Translations under genes and position numbers: made by a program
Shown here: piece by piece, positions 52,597 to 63,583 of the stretch
Position numbering within the stretch: position 1 is the first letter of the stretch
How the letters are laid out: the number at the start of each line of letters is the position of its first letter
Notes under the pieces: generated by a model
What the model was told of the DNA's origin: nothing
What the model saw: only the letters and a program-made list of their open reading frames with translations
The model's database searches: none
NCBI RefSeq assembly: GCF_009857915.1
Contig: NZ_WWCM01000011.1
Location: forward strand, 62,001-126,000
Source of the DNA: Duganella qianjiadongensis
Lineage (GTDB): Bacteria; Pseudomonadota; Gammaproteobacteria; Burkholderiales; Burkholderiaceae_D
Direction: 5' to 3'
DNA length: 64,000 nt

Positions 52597-52899
52597 TCAG
52601 ATGCGGCCACGTTTAAACTCGGCCAGAAATGCCCGCGTCTGCGCGGGCGTCAGCACCTGCACAACATCACCGTGCCATGCATACAGATAAGGCGTGCCGC
52701 CCTGCCGGTCAGTCAGCTTGGCATCGAGCAGAAAGCAGGTGCCAAGCGGATAGCGCGCCGTATCGCACAGCACACGCGCACAATGCACGCGCAGACTGGG
52801 GGCAAACGCCTGTCCCGGCACCGGCTGTATCCAGACCTGCCGCCCGTCCGATACGGACTGCACCGCCACCTGCCGGTACGCATAAACATCTCGCGCCAC
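52597..52899 (-). CDS. Small unknown protein
   Basis: A 100-residue basic protein without signal peptide or membrane helix. It has three cysteines in the middle (RVHCARVLCDTARYPLGTC, landmarks HCARVLC and GTCFLL) and a C-terminal LTPAQTRAFLAEFKRG. I do not recognise a family. It lies 32 bp upstream of ispF in the same direction, but it is read towards the convergent FHA gene, after ispF. It could be the last gene of the ispD-ispF transcript. Confidence 0.6.
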   Translation of the reverse strand: MARDVYAYRQVAVQSVSDGRQVWIQPVPGQAFAPSLRVHCARVLCDTARYPLGTCFLLDAKLTDRQGGTPYLYAWHGDVVQVLTPAQTRAFLAEFKRGRI

Positions 52900-52931
52900 G
52901 CTAGACTCCCATCCTCAAGAAAATGCAGAAC

Positions 52932-53423
52932 TCAGTCTGCTGCCAGCAGCAAGGCTACGGCCTCGGCGTTGATGCCTTCCTCGCGCCCCAGATAGCCCAT
53001 CTTTTCGTTGGTCTTGGCCTTGATGTTGACCTGACTGATGTCGAGGCCCAGATCCTGCGCGAGATTGGCGCACATGGCGCCGATATGCGGTGCCATTTTC
53101 GGCCGCTGCGCAATGATGGTGGCGTCGATATTGCCGATGCGGTAGCCGGTCGCGGCCACGCGGCGCGCCGCTTCCTTGAGCAAGGTGCGCGAGTCGGCGC
53201 CCTTGAACTGCGGATCGGTGTCAGGAAAATGTTTGCCGATATCGCCCAGCGCGGCCGCGCCCAGCAAGGCATCGGTGATCGCATGCAGCAGCACGTCGGC
53301 ATCGGAGTGGCCGAGCAGGCCCAGATGGTGGGGAATCTCGACACCGCCGATAATCAGTTTGCGGCCCTCGACCAGTTTATGGCAATCGTAGCCCTGGCCG
53401 ATGCGGAATGGAAGTTTGAGCAT
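52932..53423 (-). CDS. ispF: 2-C-methyl-D-erythritol 2,4-cyclodiphosphate synthase
   Basis: MEP-pathway enzyme making MEcPP and releasing CMP; 163 residues, the usual size. Metal ligands are Asp13 and His15 ([11 protein letters not shown]; a Tyr/Cys variant of the common GFDVH) and His47 in [10 protein letters not shown]. Substrate-binding motifs: [19 protein letters not shown] and KGADSRTLL. It follows ispD by 13 bp, the typical pair order in proteobacteria. It forms a homotrimer in the cytosol. Confidence 0.95.
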   Translation of the reverse strand: MLKLPFRIGQGYDCHKLVEGRKLIIGGVEIPHHLGLLGHSDADVLLHAITDALLGAAALGDIGKHFPDTDPQFKGADSRTLLKEAARRVAATGYRIGNIDATIIAQRPKMAPHIGAMCANLAQDLGLDISQVNIKAKTNEKMGYLGREEGINAEAVALLLAAD

Positions 53424-53436
53424 AATCTGTCCTCGG

Positions 53437-54156
53437 TTATTCGCCCGCTGCCAGATACATTTCCGCGATGCGGATATCGGCAGGCAGCGTGACTTTGAGA
53501 TTGCGTGGATGGCCTTCGATCAGGCGCGGCGTCAGGCCTAGCAGTTCAACCGCGCTGGCGTCATCGGTGATGGCGTTGGGATCGGTGGCGCGACCCAGCG
53601 CGCGCAGCAGCAGGTGGAAGCCGAACATCTGCGGCGTCTGCGCCAGCCACATGCCTTCGCGCGAGATGGTGGCTGCCGCACACACGCCCTGCGCGGACGG
53701 TGCGCTGCGCTTGACGGTATCGACCACGGGCAGGGCCAGCAAGCCGCCAGCCGGATCATCGCCCACGCCTTCGATCAGGCGGGCGATCAGCGCGGGCGTC
53801 AGTCCCGGCCGCGCGGCATCATGCACCAGCACCATATCGCCGTCGGCAATCTGGCCCTGCAGTGCGCGCAAGCCGTTGAGCACGCTGTCCATACGGGTGG
53901 CGCCGCCACAGCGCAGCACTGTCACGCCAGCCATACCGGCAGGCAGCACCTCGTCGATATAACCATCGTCTGCACTAACCACCACATAGGTGTGGCTGAT
54001 CAGCGGGCTGGCGCAAAAAGCCGCAACAGCATGGCGCAGCATGGGCTGTCCTGCCACGGTCAGATATTGTTTGGGGCAAGCGGCTGCCATGCGTGCGCCC
54101 ACGCCGGCAGCGGGCAGCAAGGCGACGTAGCGCCGGGTCGGAGAATTATCGGTCAT
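53437..54156 (-). CDS. ispD: 2-C-methyl-D-erythritol 4-phosphate cytidylyltransferase
   Basis: MEP-pathway enzyme joining CTP and MEP to CDP-ME; 239 residues. The nucleotide-binding N-terminus [12 protein letters not shown], then [13 protein letters not shown], and the CTP-contacting [12 protein letters not shown] are all present, with the later [13 protein letters not shown]. It is directly upstream of ispF and 15 bp after the exported gene at 54172-54909. Start at ATG 54156. Confidence 0.95.
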   Translation of the reverse strand: MTDNSPTRRYVALLPAAGVGARMAAACPKQYLTVAGQPMLRHAVAAFCASPLISHTYVVVSADDGYIDEVLPAGMAGVTVLRCGGATRMDSVLNGLRALQGQIADGDMVLVHDAARPGLTPALIARLIEGVGDDPAGGLLALPVVDTVKRSAPSAQGVCAAATISREGMWLAQTPQMFGFHLLLRALGRATDPNAITDDASAVELLGLTPRLIEGHPRNLKVTLPADIRIAEMYLAAGE

Positions 54157-54171
54157 CGTGCTGGTGGTCTA

Positions 54172-54909
54172 TTACTGTTTATGTAGGCGTTTCAGAATGG
54201 TGGCGGCGATTTCGCCATTACACACCTTGCCCATGCGGGCGTATTCTTCCGCCGTATCGATCTGCGCCTGCTTGTCGCGGCCCTTGTCGAATTCGTCGCG
54301 GATGAAAGGGAACCACACCGTGTTGATTTCATGTTCAAGCGCGGACATCGCGGTACCCGACGGAGCATACAGTGGCTTGGCATCGAAGCGCTTGTTGAGC
54401 GCATCACGCACCACTTTTTCCACCCGCGCCAGATTCTCCATATACGCCTGCAGATGGCGCTGCTCGTGTTCGAGGATGACCTGATAGCCACAGGAACCGG
54501 GGGCGAACTCGTTGCTGACGTAGATCAGCACGGGCGAATAGTTGAGCGTCAAGTCCACCCGCGGCGCGATGCATTCGTAGCCGCTAGCGGGGTCCTGCAG
54601 TATGGTGCCGCCCAGCTTGGCGCCGTACTGGCCATTGGTCACCGTCAGTCCCAATGTTGCCATGCCATTGGCGGCACTGCCGCTACGCGCGGTCAGCTGA
54701 TTGAACGGCAGCTGGTTGTTGATGGTATAGCCATTCGAGCGCGACGACAGCACGGACACCGTCTTGGCGATGCTATCCTCGCAGCGTACCTGAAATGGCG
54801 TACGGGACGCCGCGCCAGTACCAGCTGCCGCGGCATGCAGCGGCGCGCACGGCAGCACGGCAAGCGCCGTGCAAGCGGCAATCAGCGGCACCCGCGCCAG
54901 CGCATTCAT
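54172..54909 (-). CDS. Exported protein with HExxH-like motif
   Basis: A 245-residue exported protein. The signal peptide covers about 1-27 (AVLPCAPLHAAAA). The central part contains EHEQRHLQAYMENLARVEKVV, an HExxH-type helix (His-Glu-Gln-Arg-His) as in DUF922-like or other secreted zinc-dependent proteases, but a third ligand was not identified. Two pairs of cysteines (VRCEDS, YECIAP, GSCGYQ, KVCNGE) suggest disulfides. Its ATG overlaps the stop of the Nudix gene (TAATG), so it is co-translated with it. Enzyme function is a tentative suggestion. Confidence 0.65.
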   Translation of the reverse strand: MNALARVPLIAACTALAVLPCAPLHAAAAGTGAASRTPFQVRCEDSIAKTVSVLSSRSNGYTINNQLPFNQLTARSGSAANGMATLGLTVTNGQYGAKLGGTILQDPASGYECIAPRVDLTLNYSPVLIYVSNEFAPGSCGYQVILEHEQRHLQAYMENLARVEKVVRDALNKRFDAKPLYAPSGTAMSALEHEINTVWFPFIRDEFDKGRDKQAQIDTAEEYARMGKVCNGEIAATILKRLHKQ

Positions 54910-55463
54910 TACAGCTTCCAGTCGCCCGAACGCAGCTTGTCGAGCCAGAATATGCCGATCACCGTTTTTACATCGGTAATCGAGCCATCGCGCACGCCTT
55001 GCAGCAATTCGTCGATGGTGGCCGTATACGTTTCGAGGAATTCGCCGTCATCCAGCTTCTGCTGGCCCGCTTTCAGGCCACGTGCCAGATACAGGTCCAG
55101 ATGTTCGTCCGAATAGGCGATGGCGTTATGGATGCGCGTGACATATTGCCACTCGCTGGCGGTGTAGCCGGTTTCTTCTTCCAGCTCGCGCTGGGCGCCG
55201 GCTAGCGGGTCTTCGTTATGATCGATTTTACCGGCCGGGAATTCGATGAACACGCGATGCAGCGGATAGCGAAACTGGCGCTCCATCAGCACGGTGCCGT
55301 CATCGAGCAGCGGCAGTATCACCACCGCGCCCGGATGCAGCACATATTCGCGCTGGGTATGCTGGCCGTCCGGCAGTGCTATGGTATCGCGCTGGATCTT
55401 GAGGAAATGGCCGTCGTAGACCAGTTCACCGTCGATACGGGTTTCTACCAGATGTTTGTCCAT
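54909..55463 (-). CDS. Nudix hydrolase, ADP-ribose pyrophosphatase type
   Basis: A 184-residue Nudix protein. The Nudix box GKIDHNEDPLAGAQRELEEETG fits GX5EX7REUXEEXGU (landmarks FPAGKID and RELEEETG). The flanking FIEFPAGKID and ARGLKAGQQ resemble NudF-type ADP-sugar pyrophosphatases, which cut ADP-ribose to AMP and ribose-5-phosphate. It is read in the same direction as the genes from nuo to ispF, 33 bp after the DUF2818 gene. Confidence 0.9.
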   Translation of the reverse strand: MDKHLVETRIDGELVYDGHFLKIQRDTIALPDGQHTQREYVLHPGAVVILPLLDDGTVLMERQFRYPLHRVFIEFPAGKIDHNEDPLAGAQRELEEETGYTASEWQYVTRIHNAIAYSDEHLDLYLARGLKAGQQKLDDGEFLETYTATIDELLQGVRDGSITDVKTVIGIFWLDKLRSGDWKL

Positions 55464-55496
55464 GCCTGCTCCACGTCGTTGAAGAACGATAGTGTA

Positions 55497-55802
55497 TCAG
55501 TCGTGGCGCTTGCGCAGGTAACGCAGGATAAATCCGGGGAAAGCCAGCACGATGAACAGGCAGGCGGAAATGGCGTAGAACTCCCACGTTTGCGGGAAGC
55601 GGTTGCCGAGATGGGCTTCGAGAGCGAAGCCGATGACACCGACCGCAAAGAAGAGCACGACCATTTCGATCAGCCGCACCAACAGCGGCTTGCTCTCCCA
55701 GCGGCTGGGCACGAGCGCGAACACGCGCTCGTTGAAGAATGGCAGGTTGGCCGCCGCAATGGCGACTACGATGACCAACCAGCTTGCTACGGAAATGTCC
55801 AT
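55497..55802 (-). CDS. DUF2818 membrane protein following nuoN
   Basis: A 101-residue membrane protein with three helices (about 4-21 SVASWLVIVVAIAAANLPF, 43-64 and 76-93) and a basic end (RYLRKRHD). It overlaps the nuoN stop by 4 bp (ATGA). DUF2818 genes are found after nuoN in many betaproteobacteria, which supports the assignment of the organism; a role as a complex I accessory or assembly factor is plausible but unknown. Confidence 0.85.
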   Translation of the reverse strand: MDISVASWLVIVVAIAAANLPFFNERVFALVPSRWESKPLLVRLIEMVVLFFAVGVIGFALEAHLGNRFPQTWEFYAISACLFIVLAFPGFILRYLRKRHD

Positions 55803-57307
55803 CAGGTGTTCAGGGTGATGGTCATGGCTTTCAGGCAGGCTGCCAGCAGCGGGCCTGGCAGTACACCCAGCAGCACGATAGCGATGGCGTTCAGGCTCAG
55901 CGCAACGCTCATGTCGGCCTTGACCACGATCGGTGCTTCATCAGCCGGCTCGTCGAACCACATCACTTTCACGACGCGCAGGTAGTAGAACGCAGCGATC
56001 AGCGAGAACATCACGGCCAGCACGGTCAGCCAGATCTGGCCGGTGCTCAGCACGGCGGTCAGCACGGCAAACTTGGCAGCAAAGCCCATCAGCGGCGGCA
56101 CACCGGCCAGCGAGAACATCAGCGCCGACATGACGACTGCGAACCAGCCATTACGCTTGCTCAGACCTTTCAGGTCGGCCAGCGTCTCGGCTTCGAAACC
56201 GGCGCGCGACAGCAGCATCAGCATGCCGAAGCTGCCGATGGTGGTCAGCACGTAGGTGATCACGTAGTACATCGCTGCGCTGTAGGCCGCCGAGGCGCCG
56301 GTGCGGTCGGTGGTGCCGGCCACGCCAGCCAGCAGGCCCAGCAGAACGAAGCCCATCTGCGCGATGGTCGAGTAAGCCAGCATACGCTTCAGATTGGTCT
56401 GGGCGATCGCCGTGATGTTACCGATCGCCAGCGACAGCACGGCCAGAATCATCAGCATCTGCTGCCAGTCGAATGCCAGCGGCATCAGACCTTCCACCAG
56501 CAGGCGGATGCAGATCGCGAAGGTAGCGATTTTCGGTGCGCCGCCCAGCAGCAGGGTCACTGCGGTAGGCGAACCTTCGTACACGTCCGGTACCCACATA
56601 TGGAATGGCACGGCGCCCAGTTTGAAGGCCAGACCGGCAACGAGGAATACCACGCCGAAGATCAGCACAGTCTTGTTCACGGTACCGCCAGCGACCATGG
56701 CCGATACGCCACGGATATCCAGCGTGCCGGTAGCGCCGTACAGCATCGAGATACCGTACAGCAGGAAGCCGGAAGCCAGCGCACCCAGTACGAAGTACTT
56801 CATTGCCGCTTCGGTCGCCTTGTGATTATCGCGGCGCAGCGCCACCAGTGCGTACAGCGACAGCGACATCAGTTCCACGCCCAGATACACGGACAGGAAG
56901 TTGGAACCGGAGATCATCACCATCTGGCCCAGCACGGTGAACAGGGCCAGCACGTAGAACTCGCCGCCCAGATTACCGCTCAGCATACCGCGGTCATCGG
57001 CGTACTGGCGCGAATACACCAGCGTCAGGCCGGCCGTCAGGTAGGTGAATACCTTGAGCAGATTGGCCATAGGATCGGACACGAACATACCGTTGAAGGT
57101 GTAGACCGTGTGGCCCGTCATGTAGTCGTTGTAGCTCAACACGCCGGCAACGAGCAGCGTCGCCAGCGACAGCAGATAGGTCAGCGAGCGCTGTCCCTCT
57201 TTGAGGAACATGTCGATCAACAGGATCGCCGAGGCACCGATCAGTACCACCATTTCTGGGTACACCGGCACCATGTCGATAACAGCTTGTGGAATTGGAG
57301 TAGTCAT
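55802..57307 (-). CDS. nuoN: NADH-quinone oxidoreductase subunit N
   Basis: Antiporter-like membrane subunit of complex I, 501 residues, about 14 helices. ATG at 57307 chosen ([12 protein letters not shown]); an upstream in-frame ATG at 57460 lies in nuoM and was rejected. The Lys in [12 protein letters not shown] and the [13 protein letters not shown] segment are typical of the Mrp-type proton channel family, and [15 protein letters not shown] [10 protein letters not shown] of subunit N. It lies 16 bp after nuoM. Confidence 0.95.
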   Translation of the reverse strand: MTTPIPQAVIDMVPVYPEMVVLIGASAILLIDMFLKEGQRSLTYLLSLATLLVAGVLSYNDYMTGHTVYTFNGMFVSDPMANLLKVFTYLTAGLTLVYSRQYADDRGMLSGNLGGEFYVLALFTVLGQMVMISGSNFLSVYLGVELMSLSLYALVALRRDNHKATEAAMKYFVLGALASGFLLYGISMLYGATGTLDIRGVSAMVAGGTVNKTVLIFGVVFLVAGLAFKLGAVPFHMWVPDVYEGSPTAVTLLLGGAPKIATFAICIRLLVEGLMPLAFDWQQMLMILAVLSLAIGNITAIAQTNLKRMLAYSTIAQMGFVLLGLLAGVAGTTDRTGASAAYSAAMYYVITYVLTTIGSFGMLMLLSRAGFEAETLADLKGLSKRNGWFAVVMSALMFSLAGVPPLMGFAAKFAVLTAVLSTGQIWLTVLAVMFSLIAAFYYLRVVKVMWFDEPADEAPIVVKADMSVALSLNAIAIVLLGVLPGPLLAACLKAMTITLNT

Positions 57308-57323
57308 TATTTTGTTTCCGCTA

Positions 57324-58829
57324 TCAGAACGGCAGCTTGCTCTTGGCGACGTGCGCCAGCAGGTCTGCAACCGAGGTTTGCATGGTGTCAGTGAATGGGG
57401 CTGGGTACAGGCCCATCGCCAGCACGGCGACAGCCAGGATGCCCAGCATGAAGAATTCACGACCGTTCACATCAACCAGTTCTGCTACGTGGTGATTCGC
57501 CACTTTACCGAAGATCACGCGCTTGGCCATCCACAGCGAGTAAGCGGCGCCGAAGATCAGGGCGGTAGCGGCCAGCAGACCGATAACGAAGTTGTACTGG
57601 GTAGCGCCGAGGATCACCATGAACTCGCCGACAAAGCCGGAAGTCGCTGGCAGACCGCAGTTAGCCATCGAGAAGAAGATGAACAGGGCGGCAAACTTCG
57701 GCATCTTGTTAACCACACCACCGTAGTCGGCGATCTGGCGCGAGTGGGCCTGATCGTACAGCACACCGATACACAGGAACATGGCGCCCGAGATGAAGCC
57801 GTGCGAAATCATCTGCACGATAGCGCCCTGCACTGCCATGTTATTGAAGATGAAGAAGCCCAGCGTCACAAAGCCCATGTGCGCGATCGACGAGTAGGCG
57901 ACCAGCTTTTTCATGTCTTTCTGTACCAGCGCCACCAGACCGATGTAGATCACGGCGATCAGCGACAGGGTGATGACGAAACCGGCCAGATACTTCGATG
58001 CGTCAGGGGTGATCGGCAGCGAGAAACGCAGGAAGCCGTAAGCACCGAGTTTCAGCATGATCGCGGCCAGCACGGCGGAACCGCCAGTTGGCGCTTCCAC
58101 GTGCACGTCCGGCAGCCAGGTGTGCACTGGGAACATTGGTACTTTCACGGCGAAGGCCATGAAGAAGGCGATGAAGATGAAGATCTGCTCTTTCATCGTC
58201 AGGGCAATCTTGTGCCACATCAGGATGTCGAAGCTACCGCCCGACACTTTGTACAGGTAGATGATGGCGACCAGCGTCAGCAGCGAACCGAAGAAGGTGT
58301 ACAGGAAGAACTTGAACGAGGCGTACACGCGGTTTTCACCACCCCAGATACCGATGATGATGTACATCGGGATCAGGGTCGCTTCGAAGAAGAAGTAGAA
58401 CAGCAGGCCGTCCATGGCGCAGAACACGCCGATCATCAGACCCGACAGGATCAGGAAGGCGCCCATGTACTGGGCTACGCGCTTCTGGATCACCTGCCAT
58501 GCCGAGATCACCACGATCACGGTGATGAAGGCGGTCAGCGGCACGAACCACAGCGACAGGCCGTCGATACCGAGCGAGTAGAAGATGTTGAAGCGTTCGA
58601 TCCACGGCGAGCGCTCGACGAACTGCATGCCGTGCGCGGCGTTGTCGAAGTTGGTAATCAGCGGGATGGTGGCGGCGAAGCTCACCAGTGCGCCGATCAG
58701 CGAACCAACGCGCACCAGCGCGGCGTTGGTATCGCGGCCGATAGCCAGCACGATCAGGCCGAAGATAATCGGGAGCCAGATCGCGAGGCTCAGGTACGGA
58801 GGTAAGGTAGATATAGTTGACTGCATCAT
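57324..58829 (-). CDS. nuoM: NADH-quinone oxidoreductase subunit M
   Basis: Second antiporter-like complex I subunit, 501 residues, about 14 helices. Landmarks: [36 protein letters not shown] and [14 protein letters not shown], with conserved Glu and Lys residues of the proton path ([19 protein letters not shown]). It lies between nuoL (31 bp) and nuoN (16 bp) in the same operon. Confidence 0.96.
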   Translation of the reverse strand: MMQSTISTLPPYLSLAIWLPIIFGLIVLAIGRDTNAALVRVGSLIGALVSFAATIPLITNFDNAAHGMQFVERSPWIERFNIFYSLGIDGLSLWFVPLTAFITVIVVISAWQVIQKRVAQYMGAFLILSGLMIGVFCAMDGLLFYFFFEATLIPMYIIIGIWGGENRVYASFKFFLYTFFGSLLTLVAIIYLYKVSGGSFDILMWHKIALTMKEQIFIFIAFFMAFAVKVPMFPVHTWLPDVHVEAPTGGSAVLAAIMLKLGAYGFLRFSLPITPDASKYLAGFVITLSLIAVIYIGLVALVQKDMKKLVAYSSIAHMGFVTLGFFIFNNMAVQGAIVQMISHGFISGAMFLCIGVLYDQAHSRQIADYGGVVNKMPKFAALFIFFSMANCGLPATSGFVGEFMVILGATQYNFVIGLLAATALIFGAAYSLWMAKRVIFGKVANHHVAELVDVNGREFFMLGILAVAVLAMGLYPAPFTDTMQTSVADLLAHVAKSKLPF

Positions 58830-58860
58830 GGTTATCTTTATCTCTTTGCGTATCAGCTAA

Positions 58861-60948
58861 TTAAGCGTGCCAAAACGGCAGGAAGTAGATCAGGAACCCC
58901 AGAATGCCGAGGATCATGACAAACGCGTAGTGGTAGATATAACCAGTCTGCGCCAAACGGGTCAGCGTCGAGAACCAGCCCACCACTTTGGCGCTGCCGT
59001 TGACCAGCAGGCCGTCGATCAGGGTGCGGTCGCCCACAGTCCACAGGCCGTTGCCCAGCAGGCGCGCGCCGCCGGCGAACACGGTCTCGTTGAACTTGTC
59101 CATGTAGTACTTGTTTTCCAGCAGGGTGTGCAGGAATTTGAACTTGTTATAGAACCAGGCTGGTACGCGCGGGTTGATCATGTAGCAGTAGTACGAGGTA
59201 GCCACACCGGAGATCGCCAGCCACAGTGGCAGCGAGGTCAGTGCGTGCATGGCCATGACCACCGGGCCGTGGAACTCGTGCTTCAGTTCTTCCATCACAG
59301 GGTGGTTAGCGCCGAAGCTGATCACGCCTTTGAAGAAGTCGCCGTACAGCATAGGACCGATCGCCAGATAGCCGATGATGACCGATGGGATGGCCAGCAT
59401 CGCCAGCGGGAACCACACAACGAATGGCGATTCATGCGGTTTCTGGCCCGGAGCCAGACCGTGGTGGGCGTGGTCGTCGTGGTCATCGTGACCATGATCG
59501 TCGTGGCCGTGGCCATCGTCGTGTGCAGCAGCGGCTGGCGCGTGATGATGGTCGTCATGGTGAGCTTTGCCGAAGCGCTCTTCACCGTGGAACACCAGGA
59601 AGTACATACGGAACGAGTAGAAGGCGGTCACGAACACGCCAGCCAGCACGGCGAAGTTGGCGAAGCCGGCGCCCCACAGGTGACTCTCCCCTACTGCTTC
59701 GATAATCGAATCTTTCGAGTAGAAGCCGGAGAAGAACGGGGTACCGATCAGAGCCAGCGAACCCAGCAGCGAAGTGATCCAGGTGATAGGCATGTATTTA
59801 CGCAGACCACCCATGTTGCGGATGTCCTGATCGTGGTGCATACCGATGATCACCGAACCGGCGCCAAGGAACAGCAGCGCTTTGAAGAAGGCGTGGGTCA
59901 TCAGGTGGAACACGGCCACCGAGTAGGCCGATGCGCCCAGAGCCACGGTCATGTAGCCGAGCTGCGACAGAGTCGAGTAAGCGACCACGCGCTTGATGTC
60001 GTTCTGGATGATGCCGAGGAAGCCCATGAACAGCGCCGTAATCGAACCGATCACGAGGATGAAGGACAGCGCCGTATCCGACAGTTCGAACAGCGGCGAC
60101 ATACGGGTCACCATGAAGATACCGGCGGTCACCATGGTAGCCGCGTGGATCAGTGCCGAAATCGGGGTCGGGCCTTCCATCGAGTCTGGCAGCCAGACGT
60201 GCAGCGGGAACTGGGCCGATTTACCCATCGCGCCGATGAACAGGCAGATACAGGCCACGGTCAGCAGCGCCCAGTCGGTACCCGGCAGGGTCAGCGCCAC
60301 CAGCTGATCCTTCTTGGCGAATACTTCCTGATAGTCCATCGAACCGGCGTAAGCCAGCAGCAGACCGATACCGAGGATGAAGCCGAAGTCGCCCACACGG
60401 TTGACCAGGAAGGCTTTCATGTTGGCCACGATGGCGGTCGGACGGGTGTACCAGAAGCCGATCAGCAGATACGACACCAGACCCACCGCTTCCCAGCCGA
60501 AGAACAGCTGCAGGAAGTTATTGGACATCACCAGCATCAGCATCGAGAAGGTGAACAGCGAGATGTAGGCGAAGAAGCGGTTGTAGCCTTCATCTTCTGC
60601 CATGTAGCCGATGGTGTAGATGTGCACCATCAGCGACACGAAGGTCACCACGCACATCATCATCGCCGACAGCGCGTCGATCTGGAAGCCGACCACCAGC
60701 TTCAGGCCAGCCACGGTCATCCAGTTATACACGGTGCCGTTGTAGCTGGCGCCGCCGATGACGTCGTTCAACGTCAGCGCCGACAGGATGAATGCTACCA
60801 GCACGCCCAGGATGGTCGCCGTATGCGAGACCTTGCGCCCCACTACGTTGCCGAAAAATTGTGTTCCTAACAAACCAGCAATCGCGGAGCCGGCCAGCGG
60901 CGCCAGCGGTACGGCTAGCAGGAGATTAGGGTTAAGAGTAACCGCCAT
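58861..60948 (-). CDS. nuoL: NADH-quinone oxidoreductase subunit L, with His/Asp-rich insertion
   Basis: Largest antiporter-like complex I subunit, 695 residues versus 613 in E. coli. Landmarks: FFGWEAVGLVSYLLIGFWY, HVWLPDSMEGPTPISALIHAATMV (as HVWLPDSMEGPTP), AYSTLSQLGYM and the C-terminal lateral helix region. A loop of about 45 residues at about 461-506 (DNA about 59431-59568) is rich in His and Asp (HHDDHHHAPAAAAHDDGHGH and following), lying between helices and absent from the E. coli protein. It may bind metal ions. nuoK lies 48 bp upstream. Confidence 0.96.
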   Translation of the reverse strand: MAVTLNPNLLLAVPLAPLAGSAIAGLLGTQFFGNVVGRKVSHTATILGVLVAFILSALTLNDVIGGASYNGTVYNWMTVAGLKLVVGFQIDALSAMMMCVVTFVSLMVHIYTIGYMAEDEGYNRFFAYISLFTFSMLMLVMSNNFLQLFFGWEAVGLVSYLLIGFWYTRPTAIVANMKAFLVNRVGDFGFILGIGLLLAYAGSMDYQEVFAKKDQLVALTLPGTDWALLTVACICLFIGAMGKSAQFPLHVWLPDSMEGPTPISALIHAATMVTAGIFMVTRMSPLFELSDTALSFILVIGSITALFMGFLGIIQNDIKRVVAYSTLSQLGYMTVALGASAYSVAVFHLMTHAFFKALLFLGAGSVIIGMHHDQDIRNMGGLRKYMPITWITSLLGSLALIGTPFFSGFYSKDSIIEAVGESHLWGAGFANFAVLAGVFVTAFYSFRMYFLVFHGEERFGKAHHDDHHHAPAAAAHDDGHGHDDHGHDDHDDHAHHGLAPGQKPHESPFVVWFPLAMLAIPSVIIGYLAIGPMLYGDFFKGVISFGANHPVMEELKHEFHGPVVMAMHALTSLPLWLAISGVATSYYCYMINPRVPAWFYNKFKFLHTLLENKYYMDKFNETVFAGGARLLGNGLWTVGDRTLIDGLLVNGSAKVVGWFSTLTRLAQTGYIYHYAFVMILGILGFLIYFLPFWHA

Positions 60949-60996
60949 GATGAACCTTAATCGTTATTATTCGAAATTGAACTTAGCCACGAAGGA

Positions 60997-61305
60997 TTAA
61001 CCCTTCAAGCTATCCAGGTCTTCTACATTGATGGTGTCCAGATTACGGAACATCACCACCAGAATCGCGAGGCCGATTGCCGATTCGGCAGCGGCGACGG
61101 TCAGAATGAAGAACACAAAGATCTGCCCGGCTGCGTCACCCAGATAATGGGAGAACGCGATAAAGTTCATGTTCACTGCCAGCAGCATCAGTTCGATGGC
61201 CATCAGCAGGACGATGATATTTTTGCGATTGAGGAAAATACCGACGATCGAGATCGCGAACAGTATCGCGCCTAGAACGAGGTAGTGAGCCAGCGATAAA
61301 GTCAT
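60997..61305 (-). CDS. nuoK: NADH-quinone oxidoreductase subunit K
   Basis: Small membrane subunit of complex I, 102 residues with three helices. It has the two conserved membrane Glu residues ([12 protein letters not shown] and [11 protein letters not shown]) that are part of the proton path. The ATG at 61305 overlaps the nuoJ stop by 4 bp. Length equals that of E. coli NuoK (100). Confidence 0.97.
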   Translation of the reverse strand: MTLSLAHYLVLGAILFAISIVGIFLNRKNIIVLLMAIELMLLAVNMNFIAFSHYLGDAAGQIFVFFILTVAAAESAIGLAILVVMFRNLDTINVEDLDSLKG

Positions 61306-61931
61306 GGTGCCTCCTTAACTTCTGCTTCGGCCGCGCCGCGCGTGCTGACAGCATCGACTTTGACGATGCGCAGACGGTCGTTACGCTTGACGCGTACCGC
61401 TTCCGACGGGTCGAGATATTTGATGTCCTTGCGCTTGCGCAGGGTCAGCGCCACAGCTGCGATGATGGCCACCAGCAGCACTGCCGCAGCGACTTCGAAG
61501 CCGTAGATGTATTTGGTGTAGATCAGCAGGCCCAGTTCCTTGGTGCCGCCGATATTGCCGGCGTTGACCGGTTGCTGTTCCATCGCGTAGAACGAGCGCC
61601 ACAGCACGGCCGCCATTTCCAGCACGATCAGCGCGCCGATGGCCGATGCCAGCGGCAGATAGCTCCAGAAGCCCTGGCGCATCTTGTCGGTATCCAGATC
61701 GAGCATCATCACCACGAACAGGAACAGCACCATCACGGCGCCCACGTAGACGAGTACCAGCACGATGGCGAGGAACTCCGCTTCCAGCAGCATCCAGATG
61801 CCGGCTGCCGAGAAGAACGCCAGCACCAGGAACAGTGCTGCGTGCACCGGGTTGCGGGCCGTGATAACGCGCGTCGCAGCCAGAATCATGATGGCTGAGA
61901 AGGCGTAGAACAAAGCAGTTTTAAATTCCAT
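61302..61931 (-). CDS. nuoJ: NADH-quinone oxidoreductase subunit J
   Basis: Membrane subunit of complex I, 209 residues (E. coli 184). ATG at 61931 chosen ([11 protein letters not shown]); an in-frame ATG at 61982 is rejected. Five helices; the conserved helix 3 [19 protein letters not shown] is seen. The C-terminus carries a basic cytosolic tail ([13 protein letters not shown] ... EVKEAP) longer than in E. coli. It overlaps nuoK and follows nuoI by 65 bp. Confidence 0.95.
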   Translation of the reverse strand: MEFKTALFYAFSAIMILAATRVITARNPVHAALFLVLAFFSAAGIWMLLEAEFLAIVLVLVYVGAVMVLFLFVVMMLDLDTDKMRQGFWSYLPLASAIGALIVLEMAAVLWRSFYAMEQQPVNAGNIGGTKELGLLIYTKYIYGFEVAAAVLLVAIIAAVALTLRKRKDIKYLDPSEAVRVKRNDRLRIVKVDAVSTRGAAEAEVKEAP

Positions 61932-61996
61932 AACTAACCCAAGAGACGTACATAATTGATCAACACACTGAGATGCCGGCACACAGCCGGCACCGA

Positions 61997-62485
61997 TCAG
62001 CGGTAAGGAGCGTCGGCTGCGCGCGCTTCGGCGATCTCAGCTTCGTAGCGATCACCCACTGCCAGCAGCATCTCTTTCGTGTAGTACAGATCGCCGCGTT
62101 TTTCGCCGTGGTATTCCAGTACATGCGTTTCAACGATGGAATCGACCGGGCAGGATTCTTCGCAGAAGCCGCAGAAGATGCACTTGGTCAGATCGATGTC
62201 GTAACGGGTGGTACGGCGCGAACCGTCGGCACGCTGTTCCGACTCGATGCTGATGGCCATCGCCGGGCACACTGCTTCGCACAGTTTGCAGGCGATGCAG
62301 CGCTCTTCACCGTTAGGATAACGACGCAGCGCATGCAGGCCACGGAAACGTGGCGACATCGGCGTCTTCTCTTCCGGATACTGCACGGTGATTTTGCGCG
62401 AGAACATATATTTGCCCGTCAGCGCCATCCCTTTGATCAGTTCGGTCAGCATGAAGCTGCCGATGAAATCTTTTAAACGTTCCAT
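61997..62485 (-). CDS. nuoI: NADH-quinone oxidoreductase subunit I
   Basis: Peripheral arm subunit of complex I holding clusters N6a and N6b; 162 residues. Two complete 4Fe-4S motifs: [16 protein letters not shown] and [16 protein letters not shown]. An N-terminal amphipathic region (about 1-30) docks it to the membrane arm. It lies 12 bp after nuoH and 65 bp before nuoJ. Confidence 0.97.
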   Translation of the reverse strand: MERLKDFIGSFMLTELIKGMALTGKYMFSRKITVQYPEEKTPMSPRFRGLHALRRYPNGEERCIACKLCEAVCPAMAISIESEQRADGSRRTTRYDIDLTKCIFCGFCEESCPVDSIVETHVLEYHGEKRGDLYYTKEMLLAVGDRYEAEIAEARAADAPYR

Positions 62486-62497
62486 ATTCTCTAATCC

Positions 62498-63583
62498 TTA
62501 CTTCCAGATATTCCAGGAGGTCTGCATCACGCCTGCCACCAGTACCAGATACACCAGCGTCAGAGGGATGAACACTTTCCAGCCCAGACGCATGATCTGG
62601 TCGTAACGGTAGCGTGGGAAGGTACCGCGCACCCAGATGAACACCGACACCAGGAAGAAGACCTTAGCGAACAGCCAGAAGAAGCCACCGAAACCGCCCC
62701 AGAATTCCAGCCCAGCCAGTGGTGCCGACCAGCCACCGAGGAACATGATCGAAGCCAGCGTGGCGATCAGGATCATGTTGGCGTATTCGGCCAGCATGAA
62801 CATGGCGTAGGCCATACCCGAGTATTCCACCATGTGACCTGCCACGATCTCCGACTCGCCTTCCACCACGTCGAACGGGTGACGGTTACATTCGGCCAGA
62901 CCGGAAGTCAGGTAGACCACGAACAGCGGCAGCAGCGGCAGCCAGTTCCACGACAGCAGATTCAGGCCGTGGGCCGCCATCATGCCGCGCTGCTGGCTGG
63001 CGACGATTTCGCCGAAGTTCAGCGAACCGGACACCATCAGAATTACTACCAGTACGAAGCCCATCGGGATTTCGTAGGAAATCATCTGCGCCGAAGCACG
63101 CATCGCGCCGAGGAAGGAGTACTTCGAGTTCGAAGCCCAGCCGGCGATGATGATGCCGTACACTTCCATCGAGGTGATTGCCATCAGCAGCAGCAGACCG
63201 GCGTTCACGTTAGCCAGTACGGCTTCAGGACCGAACGGCACCACCGACCATGCGGCCAGTGCCGGCATGATGGTCATGATAGGACCGATCACGAACAGGC
63301 CGGGATTAGCTTTGGCCGGGGTGATGATCTCTTTGAACAGCAGTTTCAGCGCGTCGGCGATAGGCTGCAGCAGACCGGCCGGACCGACACGGTTAGGACC
63401 CACACGGATCTGGATCCAGCCGATGAACTTACGTTCCCACAGCGTCAGGTAGGCCACCAGACCCATCAGCGGCAGCAGTACAACCACGATACGTATCATG
63501 GCCCAGATCAGCGGCCATGCCGGAGCCAGCACACTGCTGGCGCCCATGGCATTAATAGTCGTTACGAATTCAGGCAGAGCCAT
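62498..63583 (-). CDS. nuoH: NADH-quinone oxidoreductase subunit H
   Basis: Quinone-site membrane subunit of complex I, 361 residues with about eight helices. Landmarks: [21 protein letters not shown] (as [11 protein letters not shown]), [21 protein letters not shown] with the conserved quinone-channel acidic residues, and the late [17 protein letters not shown] at 63583 overlaps the nuoG stop (TAATG). Confidence 0.97.
   Translation of the reverse strand: MALPEFVTTINAMGASSVLAPAWPLIWAMIRIVVVLLPLMGLVAYLTLWERKFIGWIQIRVGPNRVGPAGLLQPIADALKLLFKEIITPAKANPGLFVIGPIMTIMPALAAWSVVPFGPEAVLANVNAGLLLLMAITSMEVYGIIIAGWASNSKYSFLGAMRASAQMISYEIPMGFVLVVILMVSGSLNFGEIVASQQRGMMAAHGLNLLSWNWLPLLPLFVVYLTSGLAECNRHPFDVVEGESEIVAGHMVEYSGMAYAMFMLAEYANMILIATLASIMFLGGWSAPLAGLEFWGGFGGFFWLFAKVFFLVSVFIWVRGTFPRYRYDQIMRLGWKVFIPLTLVYLVLVAGVMQTSWNIWK

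Noticed and set aside
58867..60870. 667-codon open frame opposite nuoL
   Set aside because: Antisense shadow; nuoL is well supported by family motifs.
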